Below, one piece after another: positions 44,471 through 51,986 of a DNA stretch of 64,000 nucleotides. Each line of letters starts with the position of its first letter. The first letter of the stretch is position 1. The notes beneath the pieces were generated by a model. It was not told the origin of the DNA and ran no database searches. It saw only the letters and a list, made by a program, of their open reading frames with translations. The DNA lies in contig CAWDEC010000006.1 in assembly GCA_963801255.1 (NCBI GenBank), forward strand, positions 558,001 through 622,000. The letters run 5' to 3'. A program made the position numbers and the translations under genes. The DNA is from JAICXG01 sp963801255. GTDB taxonomy: Bacteria; Verrucomicrobiota; Verrucomicrobiia; Chthoniobacterales; UBA10450.

Positions 44471-44482
44471 GGACCTTAGTCC
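44471..44482. promoter_or_regulatory. Palindromic operator between decarboxylase and metallo-hydrolase genes
   Basis: Core GGACCTTAGTCC with arms CATA and GATA, one of the most symmetrical sites. It lies 117 bp from the decarboxylase start (minus) and 122 bp from the metallo-hydrolase start (plus), so it could control both. Confidence 0.7.
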
Positions 44483-44604
44483 GATAGGATACGGCCTCTG
44501 GCAGGGCGAAGCTGTCGTCTAACGATTTGGGTTGTCCGAACGTCTGTTGCTGGTTGGTAGCTTCATGCTGGCGAGCCGGGACTCACGTTCACAAAGGTGA
44601 TCTG

Positions 44605-45444
44605 ATGAAACTCAAGTTTTATGGCACGCGGGGGTCCATCCCCGTCTGCGATCCGGGCTTTCAGCAGTTCGGCGGCAACACCACGTGTCTACAAATTACG
44701 TTCACCGATACGAACCGCATCGTCATCATTGACGCGGGCACGGGCCTGCGAAACCTGGGCAGAGATCTTCGCGCCATCGGCCACAAACAGGAACAAATCG
44801 TAATCGCTTTGTCACATTTTCATTGGGACCACATCCAGGGCTTCCCGTTCTTTGCCCCGGCTTATGATTCCAAACAGAAAATCACGCTTCTAACTCTCGG
44901 CCGGGACCGGACAACGACAGATTTGCGCCAGATCTTCGAAGTCCAGATGCAGGCCGAATATTTCCCGGTGCAATTGGACCAGATGGGCGCAGTTTTCGAG
45001 TTCCTGCAGATCGCGGACGCGAGCCAGCACTTCACCGCGATCAACGGCGTGGAAACCGTCGTAACGGCTCAAAGGCATAATCACCCCGGTGGCGCGTACA
45101 GTTTCCGGATCGAGCGGAACGGAAAGGTGCTGGTCGTTTGCACGGATGTGGAGCATGGCGAGCAAATCGATCCGCGGCTGGTGGAGCTGGCGCGCGGTGC
45201 GGACTTGTTGGTCCATGACGCCCAATACACCGCCGAGGAATTGCTAAAGCGCCGGGGCTGGGGACACAGCAGCTTTGATCAAGCGATGCAACTTGCAGAA
45301 ATGGCTGGTGTGAAGCGCTTCGCGCTCACACATCACGACCCGGAGCACGACGACGAGTTTCTGCTGCGAATTGAAAAGTTGTGCCAGGAACGGTGCCCGA
45401 ATGCGGTGCTGGCGCGCGAAGGAATGGAAATCGCGATTGGTTAG
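44605..45444 (+). CDS. MBL-fold metallo-hydrolase
   Basis: 279 aa, metallo-beta-lactamase fold with the metal site HFHWDH (His71, His73, Asp75, His76), a further His in RHNHPGG, the Asp of VVCTDVEHG and the late His of LTHHDPEHDDE. The start FYGTRGSIPV and GGNTTC are typical of the PhnP/ElaC-like cyclic-phosphodiesterase and RNase Z-like branch. The substrate is unknown. The start is the ATG at 44605 with GGTGATCTG just before it. The TAG stop lies inside GTTAGGC, the first half of an inverted pair of that repeat which may act as the terminator. Confidence 0.82.
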   Translation: MKLKFYGTRGSIPVCDPGFQQFGGNTTCLQITFTDTNRIVIIDAGTGLRNLGRDLRAIGHKQEQIVIALSHFHWDHIQGFPFFAPAYDSKQKITLLTLGRDRTTTDLRQIFEVQMQAEYFPVQLDQMGAVFEFLQIADASQHFTAINGVETVVTAQRHNHPGGAYSFRIERNGKVLVVCTDVEHGEQIDPRLVELARGADLLVHDAQYTAEELLKRRGWGHSSFDQAMQLAEMAGVKRFALTHHDPEHDDEFLLRIEKLCQERCPNAVLAREGMEIAIG

Positions 45445-45464
45445 GCAGGCGCGGCTGCCTAACG
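45440..45464. terminator. Inverted pair of the GTTAGGC repeat, possible terminator
   Basis: GTTAGGC at 45440-45446 and GCCTAACG at 45457-45464 face each other across a 10-bp loop that can pair further (AGGC/GCGGCT). The hairpin starts at the stop codon of the metallo-hydrolase gene. No T-run follows, so termination would be weak or factor-assisted. The same arrangement is known for DNA-uptake sequences in Neisseria and Haemophilus. Confidence 0.5.
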
Positions 45465-45541
45465 ATGACGAACTTCAGCCACAACCGGCGTGAGTTACCG
45501 CTCACTCGCCAGCCGCCATCGTCGAACTGAGTGGGAATGTA

Positions 45542-45553
45542 GGACTAAGGTCT
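45542..45553. promoter_or_regulatory. Palindromic operator upstream of the YiaWV-like efflux operon
   Basis: Core GGACTAAGGTCT with flanks TGTA and AATA. One base of the right arm differs. It lies 48 bp before the ATG at 45602. Confidence 0.55.
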
Positions 45554-45601
45554 AATACGCTTTTACTTCGGACACGGTACGATTCATCACCTGTCCAATT
45601 G

Positions 45602-46153
45602 ATGATTGCCCGGATGAACCTGAAAACTTCAATTGCGCAAACGGCATCCGTCGTTGCAATGAAAACCCAACCATCAGCTCTGGAATCCGCCGCCAGCCGC
45701 CGGCGTTGTTACCGACGTTTCGGACCGTTTATTGCGTTCGCGTTACTGGCATCAGTATCCAGCGCTCATGCCTCGATGTTTCACGGTGAGACACTCGATT
45801 CAATCGCGAACGGCATTGCATGGTTCGCGTTCATCATCGTCCCGCCCGTTTTAATCGTGGCCTTCCTGGCGGTCCATATCATCCCCGAAAAGGTTGCCGA
45901 AAAGAGAGGGCATCCACAGCTCGGGGCTATCAAGTGCCTCTGCTTTCTCTCTCTTGTCTTCGGCGGACTCCTTTGGCCGATTGCATGGCTCTGGGCCTAC
46001 TCGAAGCCAGTTTTCCATAAGATGGCCTACGGCACCGATGTCGATCACTCGCACGGGAAGACGGGCGGGGAAGAACCCGCCACCAGTGAACTCGAACAAC
46101 TCCGCGCCCGCGTCGCTGAGCTCGAAGCGGAAACTAAAGGAGGAAAGGCGTAA
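45602..46153 (+). CDS. DUF3302 family membrane protein (YiaW-like)
   Basis: 183 aa. A long N-terminal lead with a signal-like segment (FIAFALLASVSSAHAS) precedes the DUF3302 core: FHGETLDSIANGIAWFAFIIVPPVLIVAFLAVHIIPEKVAEKRGHPQ, then a second helix LCFLSLVFGGLLWPIAWLWAYSKP. It ends in a coiled-coil-like tail (ELEQLRARVAELEAET). E. coli YiaW is only about 107 aa, so the N-terminal part is extra; starts at 45614 or later are possible. Its stop overlaps the next ATG (TAATG). Probably an accessory of the HlyD-type efflux system. Confidence 0.78.
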   Translation: MIARMNLKTSIAQTASVVAMKTQPSALESAASRRRCYRRFGPFIAFALLASVSSAHASMFHGETLDSIANGIAWFAFIIVPPVLIVAFLAVHIIPEKVAEKRGHPQLGAIKCLCFLSLVFGGLLWPIAWLWAYSKPVFHKMAYGTDVDHSHGKTGGEEPATSELEQLRARVAELEAETKGGKA

Positions 46154-47259
46154 TGGAAGTCATCCTGCTTGGCATCTACGGCTTCTTCGTCTGGCTCATT
46201 TTCTTTAAGTTCAAATGGCTGCCCTGGAATTTTACCACCCAGTTCATTACTATCACGCTACCCATCGTAGCAATGATGGCTCTTTTTCTCCTGCTGAACA
46301 TCTGCGCGCCCGCAACTGACGACGTGCGCGCCATGAACTACGTAATCCCGATCGTTCCGCGCGTAACCGGTCAGGTAACCGAGGTACCGATTCAACCAAA
46401 CCGGCCGATCAAGAAAGGCGACGTGCTTTTCAAGATCGACCCGGTCCCCTTCGAAGCGGGGGTGAAAGCCGCTGAGGCCACGCTGCGCGGATTTCAGGAT
46501 CAGCTCAACAACGCCAAGGCCAAAAAAGCCGCGCTGACACCGCGGATCGATCTCGCGAAAAAGCGCGTCGAGCAATTCACGGCACTCACCGCGACTGGGG
46601 CCGGGAAGCGGGCCGACTTGGAGCAGGCGCAAAGCGACCTCGGCAATCTTGAAAGCGAATACCTCGCCGCGGACGCGACGGAAGCGCAGTCCGGGGCGCA
46701 GATCATCAAGGCCGAAGCCGACCTGCGCGATAAGAAATTCGACCTCGATGGCTGCGTGCACCTTGCTCCCGCGAACGGGCGCGTCGCCAATCTCTCCCTG
46801 CAACCCGGCGTGCGCGCGACCCAATTCGCAACGATGCCGGTGATGAGTTTTATCCAGGAGGATGATCCGTGGCTGTTAGCATTCTTCCGGCAAAACGAAC
46901 TGCGCTACGTCGAACCCGGCGATGAAGCGGAGATCTTTATGAAGGTGTATCCGGGCCGCATCATCAAGTGCAAGGTCGATTCCATCCTATGGGCGACGGC
47001 ACAAGGCCAGCTGCCGATCAACGGCAACCTCCCCAACACCATGCCTGTAACGGCGCCCGAGCAGCGCATCGCGGTGCGACTCCTCACAGATGGGAAGGAT
47101 AAAGACGTCTTCCTCGCTGCTGGCGCCCGCGGCGGGGGAGCGATCTATACGAACGATATTACCCCGATCCAGATCCTCCGTCGCGTGATCGTCCGCATCG
47201 CGGCCAAGTTCGACTGGTTCGTCATCAAGCATCTCTCCGCTCTCTTCGGCGGCCACTAG
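46153..47259 (+). CDS. HlyD/EmrA-family periplasmic adaptor (YiaV-like)
   Basis: 368 aa. Two N-terminal membrane segments (LLGIYGFFVWLIFFKF; FITITLPIVAMMALFLLLNI) are followed by the adaptor core: the biotinyl-like half IVPRVTGQVTEVPIQPNRPIKKGDVLFKIDP, a helical hairpin (about 105-185), the second half LAPANGRVANLSLQPGVRA, and the beta-barrel PWLLAFFRQNELRYVEPGDEAEIFMKVYPG. The two-helix start and the DUF3302 partner match E. coli YiaV/YiaW. It links an inner-membrane partner to the outer-membrane factor encoded next. No inner-membrane pump gene is in the operon. Confidence 0.85.
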   Translation: MEVILLGIYGFFVWLIFFKFKWLPWNFTTQFITITLPIVAMMALFLLLNICAPATDDVRAMNYVIPIVPRVTGQVTEVPIQPNRPIKKGDVLFKIDPVPFEAGVKAAEATLRGFQDQLNNAKAKKAALTPRIDLAKKRVEQFTALTATGAGKRADLEQAQSDLGNLESEYLAADATEAQSGAQIIKAEADLRDKKFDLDGCVHLAPANGRVANLSLQPGVRATQFATMPVMSFIQEDDPWLLAFFRQNELRYVEPGDEAEIFMKVYPGRIIKCKVDSILWATAQGQLPINGNLPNTMPVTAPEQRIAVRLLTDGKDKDVFLAAGARGGGAIYTNDITPIQILRRVIVRIAAKFDWFVIKHLSALFGGH

Positions 47260-47269
47260 AATCAAAACT

Positions 47270-48769
47270 ATGAAGGCGCGACGTTGCACCTTGCTTCTTG
47301 TTAACGTCAGCAGCCTCGTGCTTGCCGGCTGTGCGCTCAAGCAGCCGCCTTACGGCGCCGACATCATGCCTGAGTCGGCTCGGGCGAAGATTCCCGGAAG
47401 CTGGTCCGGCCCGCATCGCAGCGGCGCCGTGGTACCGAACTGGATCCGTACCTTTAACGACCCGGAATTGACTGCGCTGGTTGCGGACGCCGTTGAGAGA
47501 AATCCAGATCTCAAGGCCGCAGCCGCCCGTGTAGAAGCATCGCGCGCTGCGGTGCGCATCGCCGCAGCATCGCTCTATCCACGCATTGCGATGAAGGGTT
47601 TGGGCGAGCGCCAGGGTCAGGAAATTCATGGAGACCTTGGTCGCGGCATAAATCCGCCGGATTTCGGGCCCCCGGGAACCGAGAACCCCGGCGGCGCCGG
47701 ACTCGACACCAGCATGGATGAATCCTCGCAGCGCTGGGTGTACGGCCTCGCCGTCGGTGCTGCATGGGAAGCCGACGTTTGGGGTCGCATTCGCTCGAAA
47801 AAAGCTGCCGCATGGGCGGAGAGTGGCGCGCTCGAAGCCGACTACGAATTTGCCCGTCAATCCCTCGCCGCGGCCGTGGCGCGCGCCTACTTCTCGACTA
47901 TCGAGGCCGCGCAGCAGGAAGCCAACGCGCAGGAGACGCTAGATCTCTATCAGCAGTATTCAAAGCTCACTGGCGAGAAGAAAGAGCAGGGCTTTGCGAG
48001 CGACTTCGACGTGTCGCAGATTAAGTCGCGCACAGCCGCAGCCGAAGATGCGCTTTACACCGCACAAGCGGCGCGAGCGCAAACGATTCGCGCGATCGAA
48101 GTCGTGACCAGCCGCTACCCGGCGGGCCGATTTGATGTGCGACGCTCCTTCCCCGGCCAACCCAAAGCGGTTCCCGCCGGTTTGCCGGCACAAATTCTCG
48201 AACGTCGGCCAGATATCATCGCAGCCGAGCGCCGCTTCGCTGCCGCTTTTCATCGGGTGAATGAAGCTCGCACCGCGCGCCTGCCGCGCATTGTGCTCAG
48301 CGCCACGGGCGGACTCGGGACCGCGCAGCTCGACTCCGTCGGCACACTCGATGCCGTCATCTGGAGTTTCGCCGCTGGGATCACGCAACCAATCTTTTTC
48401 GGCGGGGAACTAAAGGCCGCACAAGATCTCCGCACGGCCGAGCAAAAAGCTGCGGCGGCAACCTACGTGGGCGCTGCGTTGCGCGCATTCGAGGACGTCG
48501 AAGATGCTCTCGCTGGCGATTACTACCTGCGCAAACGTGAAGGTGCGCTGTCCGACGCAGTTTCGAGCAGCGCCGACTCCATGAAATTCGGCAGATCGCA
48601 ACTGGAGCAGGGCCAGATCGACATGTTCACCACCTTGCGTCTTGCTGGGGAAAACCTTGCCGCGAAGATCCAACTCACCAGTGTCCGCGCTTCCCGCCTC
48701 CGCGAGCGGGTGAATCTTTACCTGGCACTCGGCGGCGATTTTCAGGGAACGGGCGCGCCAGGGAAATGA
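47270..48769 (+). CDS. Outer-membrane efflux lipoprotein, NodT/TolC-like family
   Basis: 499 aa with a lipoprotein signal (LVLAGC). It has the duplicated efflux-protein layout: NPDLKAAAARVEASRAAVRIAAASLYP in the first half and RPDIIAAERRFAAAFHRVNEARTARLPRIVLSATGG in the second, with long helices ending in RLRERVNLYLALGGDF. It forms the outer-membrane duct for the adaptor encoded 10 bp upstream. A Pro/Gly-rich insertion near residues 120-145 (GRGINPPDFGPPGTENPGG) looks like an extra periplasmic loop. Confidence 0.88.
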   Translation: MKARRCTLLLVNVSSLVLAGCALKQPPYGADIMPESARAKIPGSWSGPHRSGAVVPNWIRTFNDPELTALVADAVERNPDLKAAAARVEASRAAVRIAAASLYPRIAMKGLGERQGQEIHGDLGRGINPPDFGPPGTENPGGAGLDTSMDESSQRWVYGLAVGAAWEADVWGRIRSKKAAAWAESGALEADYEFARQSLAAAVARAYFSTIEAAQQEANAQETLDLYQQYSKLTGEKKEQGFASDFDVSQIKSRTAAAEDALYTAQAARAQTIRAIEVVTSRYPAGRFDVRRSFPGQPKAVPAGLPAQILERRPDIIAAERRFAAAFHRVNEARTARLPRIVLSATGGLGTAQLDSVGTLDAVIWSFAAGITQPIFFGGELKAAQDLRTAEQKAAAATYVGAALRAFEDVEDALAGDYYLRKREGALSDAVSSSADSMKFGRSQLEQGQIDMFTTLRLAGENLAAKIQLTSVRASRLRERVNLYLALGGDFQGTGAPGK

Positions 48770-48784
48770 TCTCCCCCGACACTC

Positions 48785-49186
48785 ATGCGGGCAATCACAA
48801 ACGACTATCGCGACGCGCAGATTCTTGATCTTGGGTCCGGCTACGAAAAGGGACCTTTTCTCATTACCCAAACCGGGATCGCGCCTAACGAATTGGTGCC
48901 GAAGACCCATATATTCGTGCTCCGGCCAGATGGACAGTGGGTGGACTTCAACGCCTACGCCTGCCAGGGAAAACCTGAAGCCATGGATGAACTGGTCTTT
49001 CGCACGATGGGGGAAGTGACGGAGCTCTTCGGGAAACTGGCCGGACGACCCCGTGTCGCGGAGTTACCGATCGATCAGGAGGGCCTCAAGAAGTGGCTCG
49101 ACCGCCACGAAGGCGGCAATCCTTTCCCGTCCGCTCAACTTTGGGCGGTTGAATACAGAAAACGTCAGCGTGAACGGCAACGCTGA
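48785..49186 (+). CDS. Small conserved protein, 133 aa, paralogue of the gene at 53546-53950
   Basis: No named family recognised. It shares long blocks with the second copy: M(R)ITNDYRDA, LITQTGIAPNE, VLRPDGQWVDFNAYACQ, GRPRV and a basic C-terminus (YRKRQRERQR). There is no signal peptide or membrane segment, so it is probably cytosolic. It lies 15 bp after the efflux lipoprotein gene and is likely co-transcribed. A TCGTTAGGC repeat lies inside it (48883-48890). The other copy has its own operator, which suggests a stress-linked role. Confidence 0.65.
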   Translation: MRAITNDYRDAQILDLGSGYEKGPFLITQTGIAPNELVPKTHIFVLRPDGQWVDFNAYACQGKPEAMDELVFRTMGEVTELFGKLAGRPRVAELPIDQEGLKKWLDRHEGGNPFPSAQLWAVEYRKRQRERQR

Positions 49187-49297
49187 TTCTTTGCCTTCGA
49201 CAATACCTGCGGTTAGCGCCCAAGACGCCGGTTGGTTGAAGACTCTATTTCAGCCGTCTCCCAAGCCGCGTTGCAAGCTTGCTAACCCGATAAGAGT

Positions 49298-49813
49298 CTA
49301 GGCAGGAGTTACCTCCTGAGCGGCGTTTTTCTCGATGAAGGCGCGTAGCTCCTCTTCCTTGTCTTTGGTGAGCGATGTCTGCAGCACTTTACCTTTGCCC
49401 GCAAATGGCCGGAGCGCTTCGAGCACCTTATCCGGAGTGGATTTGCGGACCAGGACAAACAGCGCAGAGCCGCCGGGCGTCAGCGTTGAGCCGAGCTCCT
49501 TCATAAAGCTGTCGTTGATGCCGATGTCAGCGAACTTGCCGGAAATTGCACCGCTGCCCGCACCAATTGCCGCACCCAGCAATGGGTTGAGAAAAAGCAT
49601 GCCAATAAGCATCCCCCAGAATGCCCCGCCAACCGCGCCCGCGGTTGTCAAATTCATTGGCTGATGTAACTGGACTTTGCCCTTTTCGTCGCGCGTCACC
49701 ACGACTGCGTCTTCCATCTCGATCAGATATTGTGACTGCAATTTCGCGAGCGCGGCGCGCATTTCGAAGGCGTCAGCCTGATTCTGAAAACCAATGACAA
49801 TGAGATTATTCAT
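49298..49813 (-). CDS. DUF1269 family membrane protein
   Basis: 171 aa. The DUF1269 pattern is clear: LIVIGFQNQADAFEMRAALAKLQ with EMEDAVVVTRDEKGKVQLHQ, then a Gly-rich membrane region (AGAVGGAFWGMLIGMLFLNPLLGAAIGAGSGAISGKFADIGI), then LTPGGSALFVLVRKSTPDKVLEAL. Function unknown; members are often stress-linked. Its promoter region carries a palindromic operator 36 bp before the start. It converges with the efflux operon. Confidence 0.85.
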   Translation of the reverse strand: MNNLIVIGFQNQADAFEMRAALAKLQSQYLIEMEDAVVVTRDEKGKVQLHQPMNLTTAGAVGGAFWGMLIGMLFLNPLLGAAIGAGSGAISGKFADIGINDSFMKELGSTLTPGGSALFVLVRKSTPDKVLEALRPFAGKGKVLQTSLTKDKEEELRAFIEKNAAQEVTPA

Positions 49814-49849
49814 AGGCGAGTGTCGTGGGGAGAACCGGCAATCCTAATC

Positions 49850-49861
49850 GGACATTGGTCG
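49850..49861. promoter_or_regulatory. Palindromic operator upstream of the DUF1269 gene
   Basis: Core GGACATTGGTCG with flanks AATC and TAC, 36 bp before the ATG at 49813. Arm and spacing match the other sites. Confidence 0.6.
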
Positions 49862-49992
49862 TACTTAATATTTGCGCCGGTATTTCACTCGGGCACGGCA
49901 ATTCAGCCGGTCACACTCGATGATTTTCCACAATCTTTGTTCCGATATCCTATGGTCTTTGGCCTGCTTACGATCTGAGTGGGTCATGCCAG

Positions 49993-50409
49993 CTATACCA
50001 CGCTGACTTCTTTTACCAAGGAGATTGGCACGTCTAACCAGTGCGCTGCATCTTCTCGTTTCTGAAAGATAGAGACGTGGATGGGCGAACCCTGGGTAAG
50101 CACGGCATGCAGTCGTGCGTAATGTATCATGGTAGCATCGACCGCCAGAATAGCTGACTTAACAGGTGGGCGATTCGCGTAGGCAAACCGGCGATAGAGC
50201 GAGATATGTATCATGTATCTAAAGTTGAGCTCGACCGCGTCCGTTGCGAGCGTGTCGAGAAACCGATTGAACGGCGCCTGAGTTGCAGTTTCGAGGTCGC
50301 CCAAGACACGGATTACTTTGTTGACCGCCGTTTCGTTCAACGTCCCCCGCGGTCGATAGACGAGTAATCGCTCCTCCTTGTGGAACTGTATGTCATCGGG
50401 CAGCTTCAT
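49993..50409 (-). CDS. Small conserved protein, 138 aa, paralogue of the gene at 22797-23222
   Basis: No named family recognised. It shares YRPRG, RPPVKSA, HYARLHAVLT and AAHWLDVP with its partner at 22.8-23.2 kb; the rest differs, so the duplication is old. No signal peptide, probably a small cytosolic alpha/beta protein of STAS-like fold. It stands alone between the DUF1269 gene and an exported protein. I see no convincing palindromic operator before it. A short GGAGC-A-GCTCC repeat near 50431-50441 is the only symmetry there. Confidence 0.65.
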   Translation of the reverse strand: MKLPDDIQFHKEERLLVYRPRGTLNETAVNKVIRVLGDLETATQAPFNRFLDTLATDAVELNFRYMIHISLYRRFAYANRPPVKSAILAVDATMIHYARLHAVLTQGSPIHVSIFQKREDAAHWLDVPISLVKEVSVV

Positions 50410-50500
50410 CTGCTTTTGCAGCCCGTGCAGGGAGCAGCTCCTACTTGACTTGTCACGACTGTCCTCCTTGACCTACGCCACTTCTGGCGTGCTTGGATTC

Positions 50501-50950
50501 TCATAAAGCTAGTGGGCGAGCGAGCTTAAACTGCATTCGTTTCCCGGAAGCCACCGTGTAGCTGTTACGGGAAACCGCAACTCCGCCCATGGTGGTGGTG
50601 TTGTTGCTCAGCGGTTGGGGACCCGTTGTCGTGAGCGGCACATTCTGTCCGTTAACTTGCACGGCAACGAGGTCTACCGTCAGGTCATGCGGACTGCTCG
50701 TCAGACGACGTGAAGTAATAACCTTCCCGGAAAACTTCGTGCCACCTGCCAGAGCTATCTTGCCACCAACGGTGATGTTATGTTCCAGCTCTGCATGGAA
50801 AACTCTGCCCGGCGAATCTTTCGACGAGACAGGATTCAGTAAGCGCACGCTGAAGACGGTACCGGCTGGAATGGTGCTGCCGAAAATCGGCTGCGTCCCC
50901 ACCAGCGTCGCGAGCACAAGGATCAAGATGAAGAAGCTTTTTGGAATCAT
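50501..50950 (-). CDS. Exported hypothetical protein, 149 aa
   Basis: A signal peptide (MIPKSFFILILVLATLVGTQPIFG) is followed by IPAGTVFSVRLLNPVSSKDSPGRVFHAELEHNITVGGKIALAGGTKFSGKV, a pattern seen in exported beta-rich proteins of Acidobacteria and Verrucomicrobia whose function is unknown. The C-terminus (VASGKRMQFKLARPLAL) repeats the same strand type. An operator-like palindrome lies 38 bp upstream, so it probably belongs to the same regulon as its neighbours. Confidence 0.65.
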   Translation of the reverse strand: MIPKSFFILILVLATLVGTQPIFGSTIPAGTVFSVRLLNPVSSKDSPGRVFHAELEHNITVGGKIALAGGTKFSGKVITSRRLTSSPHDLTVDLVAVQVNGQNVPLTTTGPQPLSNNTTTMGGVAVSRNSYTVASGKRMQFKLARPLAL

Positions 50951-50988
50951 GGCGAATATTTTACTCGTTGAAGCGACTGCTTGGGATT

Positions 50989-51000
50989 GGACTTTGGGCT
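50989..51000. promoter_or_regulatory. Palindromic operator variant upstream of the exported 149-aa protein gene
   Basis: Core GGACTTTGGGCT with flanks GATT and TAC. The left arm is perfect and the right arm has two changes. It is 38 bp before the start, the same spacing as for DUF3300 copy 1. Confidence 0.42.
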
Positions 51001-51110
51001 TACCCGCTCGTCAATGCCTTTGGCCTTATCGCGCCGGCGTCCTCAAGCGTGCGACAGGCCGTTGCGAGCGAAGACGGACGCATCCAGGTCTGGAGACAGT
51101 TGATGACAGA

Positions 51111-51270
51111 CTAATTGTGCGATGCCGCGCTCGACGGTCGCAAAGGCAAGCTCGCCTTCAGAGCGAAATCGATCGATTCGCCGAGGGTGCGGAGCGCTTC
51201 TTCGGGCGGCGGATGGACGCCAATGGAAGTTTCCGCTTCGACAAAGTCGAGATAGAACCGCGCTTTGCCG
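51111..51270 (-). pseudogene. Decayed 3' fragment of nrfA
   Basis: On the minus strand this stretch reads KARFYLDFVEAE..SIG.H....EEALR.LGESIDF, nearly the same as the C-terminus of the NrfA gene at 0.6-2.1 kb (KAQFYLDFVEAENSIGFHAPEEALRILGESIDF), and it runs to a TAG stop. No haem motif or start is found upstream, so only the last 50 or so codons remain. The DNA match is also visible by eye, for example TCGATCGATTCGCCGAG in both. A remnant of a duplicated or rearranged nrf locus. Confidence 0.8.
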
Positions 51271-51349
51271 GATGTCCGACAGCATCCTCCAAGCCGACCA
51301 ACCTTTGCCGCCCTCCCAGCCCTCGGTCCCGGTTCGGCTTAGATTTACT

Positions 51350-51820
51350 TCACCTTTTTCGCCTCCTGAAAAATGCCGTCGCGAATACGACAAGGCCGAA
51401 AAGGATTAGTAAGTAATAAGAGGCTGGTGGCGGCCTTGCAGATCGAACCGGCGTCTGGGCTGCCTGTCGATTGGCGAACGTAATCGGCATTTTTACCTGT
51501 GTCACGCTGCCTGGTCTGAAGCGCCATTGGGAATACGCCTGAAGCGCAGCGCCATCCAGTTGGCTGCTGCCAGTGCTTTGGAGCATTCGCACTCCGGAAA
51601 CCTTGCCAGTCTTTGGGTCTATGGTGACCAGGACAACTCCTTTCCCAGCGAGACCTTGTTTCGCCCACTCCTGGCGGTAAACCGGCGCGGGTGAATAGAT
51701 GGCTTGAGGCAAGGGGACGCTTGGAGCTACCGACTGTGCATCGCCGAGCAGGACAAAGGTAAAAGTGGCGAGATAATAAGCGATAGCTAGCCGGCGTATC
51801 AGCACCCTCCGCTTTTTCAC
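51350..51820 (-). CDS. TonB C-terminal-domain protein with C-terminal membrane segment
   Basis: About 156 aa from a GTG at 51820. An N-terminal hydrophobic segment (LAIAYYLATFTFVLLG) is followed by a TonB C-terminal domain: WAKQGLAGKGVVLVTIDPKTGKVSGVRMLQSTGSSQLDGAALQAYSQWRFRPG. After the domain comes a second membrane helix (YYLLILFGLVVFATAFF) and a basic end, which normal TonB proteins lack. The start is uncertain: the open frame extends to 51988 but through the operator-like palindrome. A role in TonB-type energy transfer is doubtful; it may be a membrane-bound TonB-fold protein. Confidence 0.62.
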   Translation of the reverse strand: MKKRRVLIRRLAIAYYLATFTFVLLGDAQSVAPSVPLPQAIYSPAPVYRQEWAKQGLAGKGVVLVTIDPKTGKVSGVRMLQSTGSSQLDGAALQAYSQWRFRPGSVTQVKMPITFANRQAAQTPVRSARPPPASYYLLILFGLVVFATAFFRRRKR

Positions 51821-51850
51821 CGTCTCGCCCAACGTGCGAAGTCGGACCTT

Positions 51851-51862
51851 AGGCCTAGGTCC
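51851..51862. promoter_or_regulatory. Degenerate palindromic operator between TonB-like and Ca2+/H+ exchanger genes
   Basis: On the minus strand the core is GGACCTAGGCCT. It sits inside a longer symmetric stretch (51845-51862) whose ends are GGACC and GGTCC. It lies about 30 bp before the TonB-like GTG and 124 bp before the exchanger ATG. Confidence 0.35.
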
Positions 51863-51986
51863 TGAAATTGAGACCAGTACGGCCAAAAAGATGCTAGGAA
51901 CCGGAATCCCACCAGCGCGAAAACGGTCGGTCTTTACTCTTGTAATCAAAGTCGATTCGGCAGAGAAGGAGGTCAATGCACCGATC

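Noticed and set aside
49952..49964. TATGGTCTTTGGCCTG stretch resembling the operator
   Set aside because: Both arms are degenerate and it lies downstream of the nearest gene on either strand.
51043..51393. 116-aa minus-strand open frame over the nrfA fragment
   Set aside because: The similarity to NrfA lies in a different frame; this frame shows no family features.
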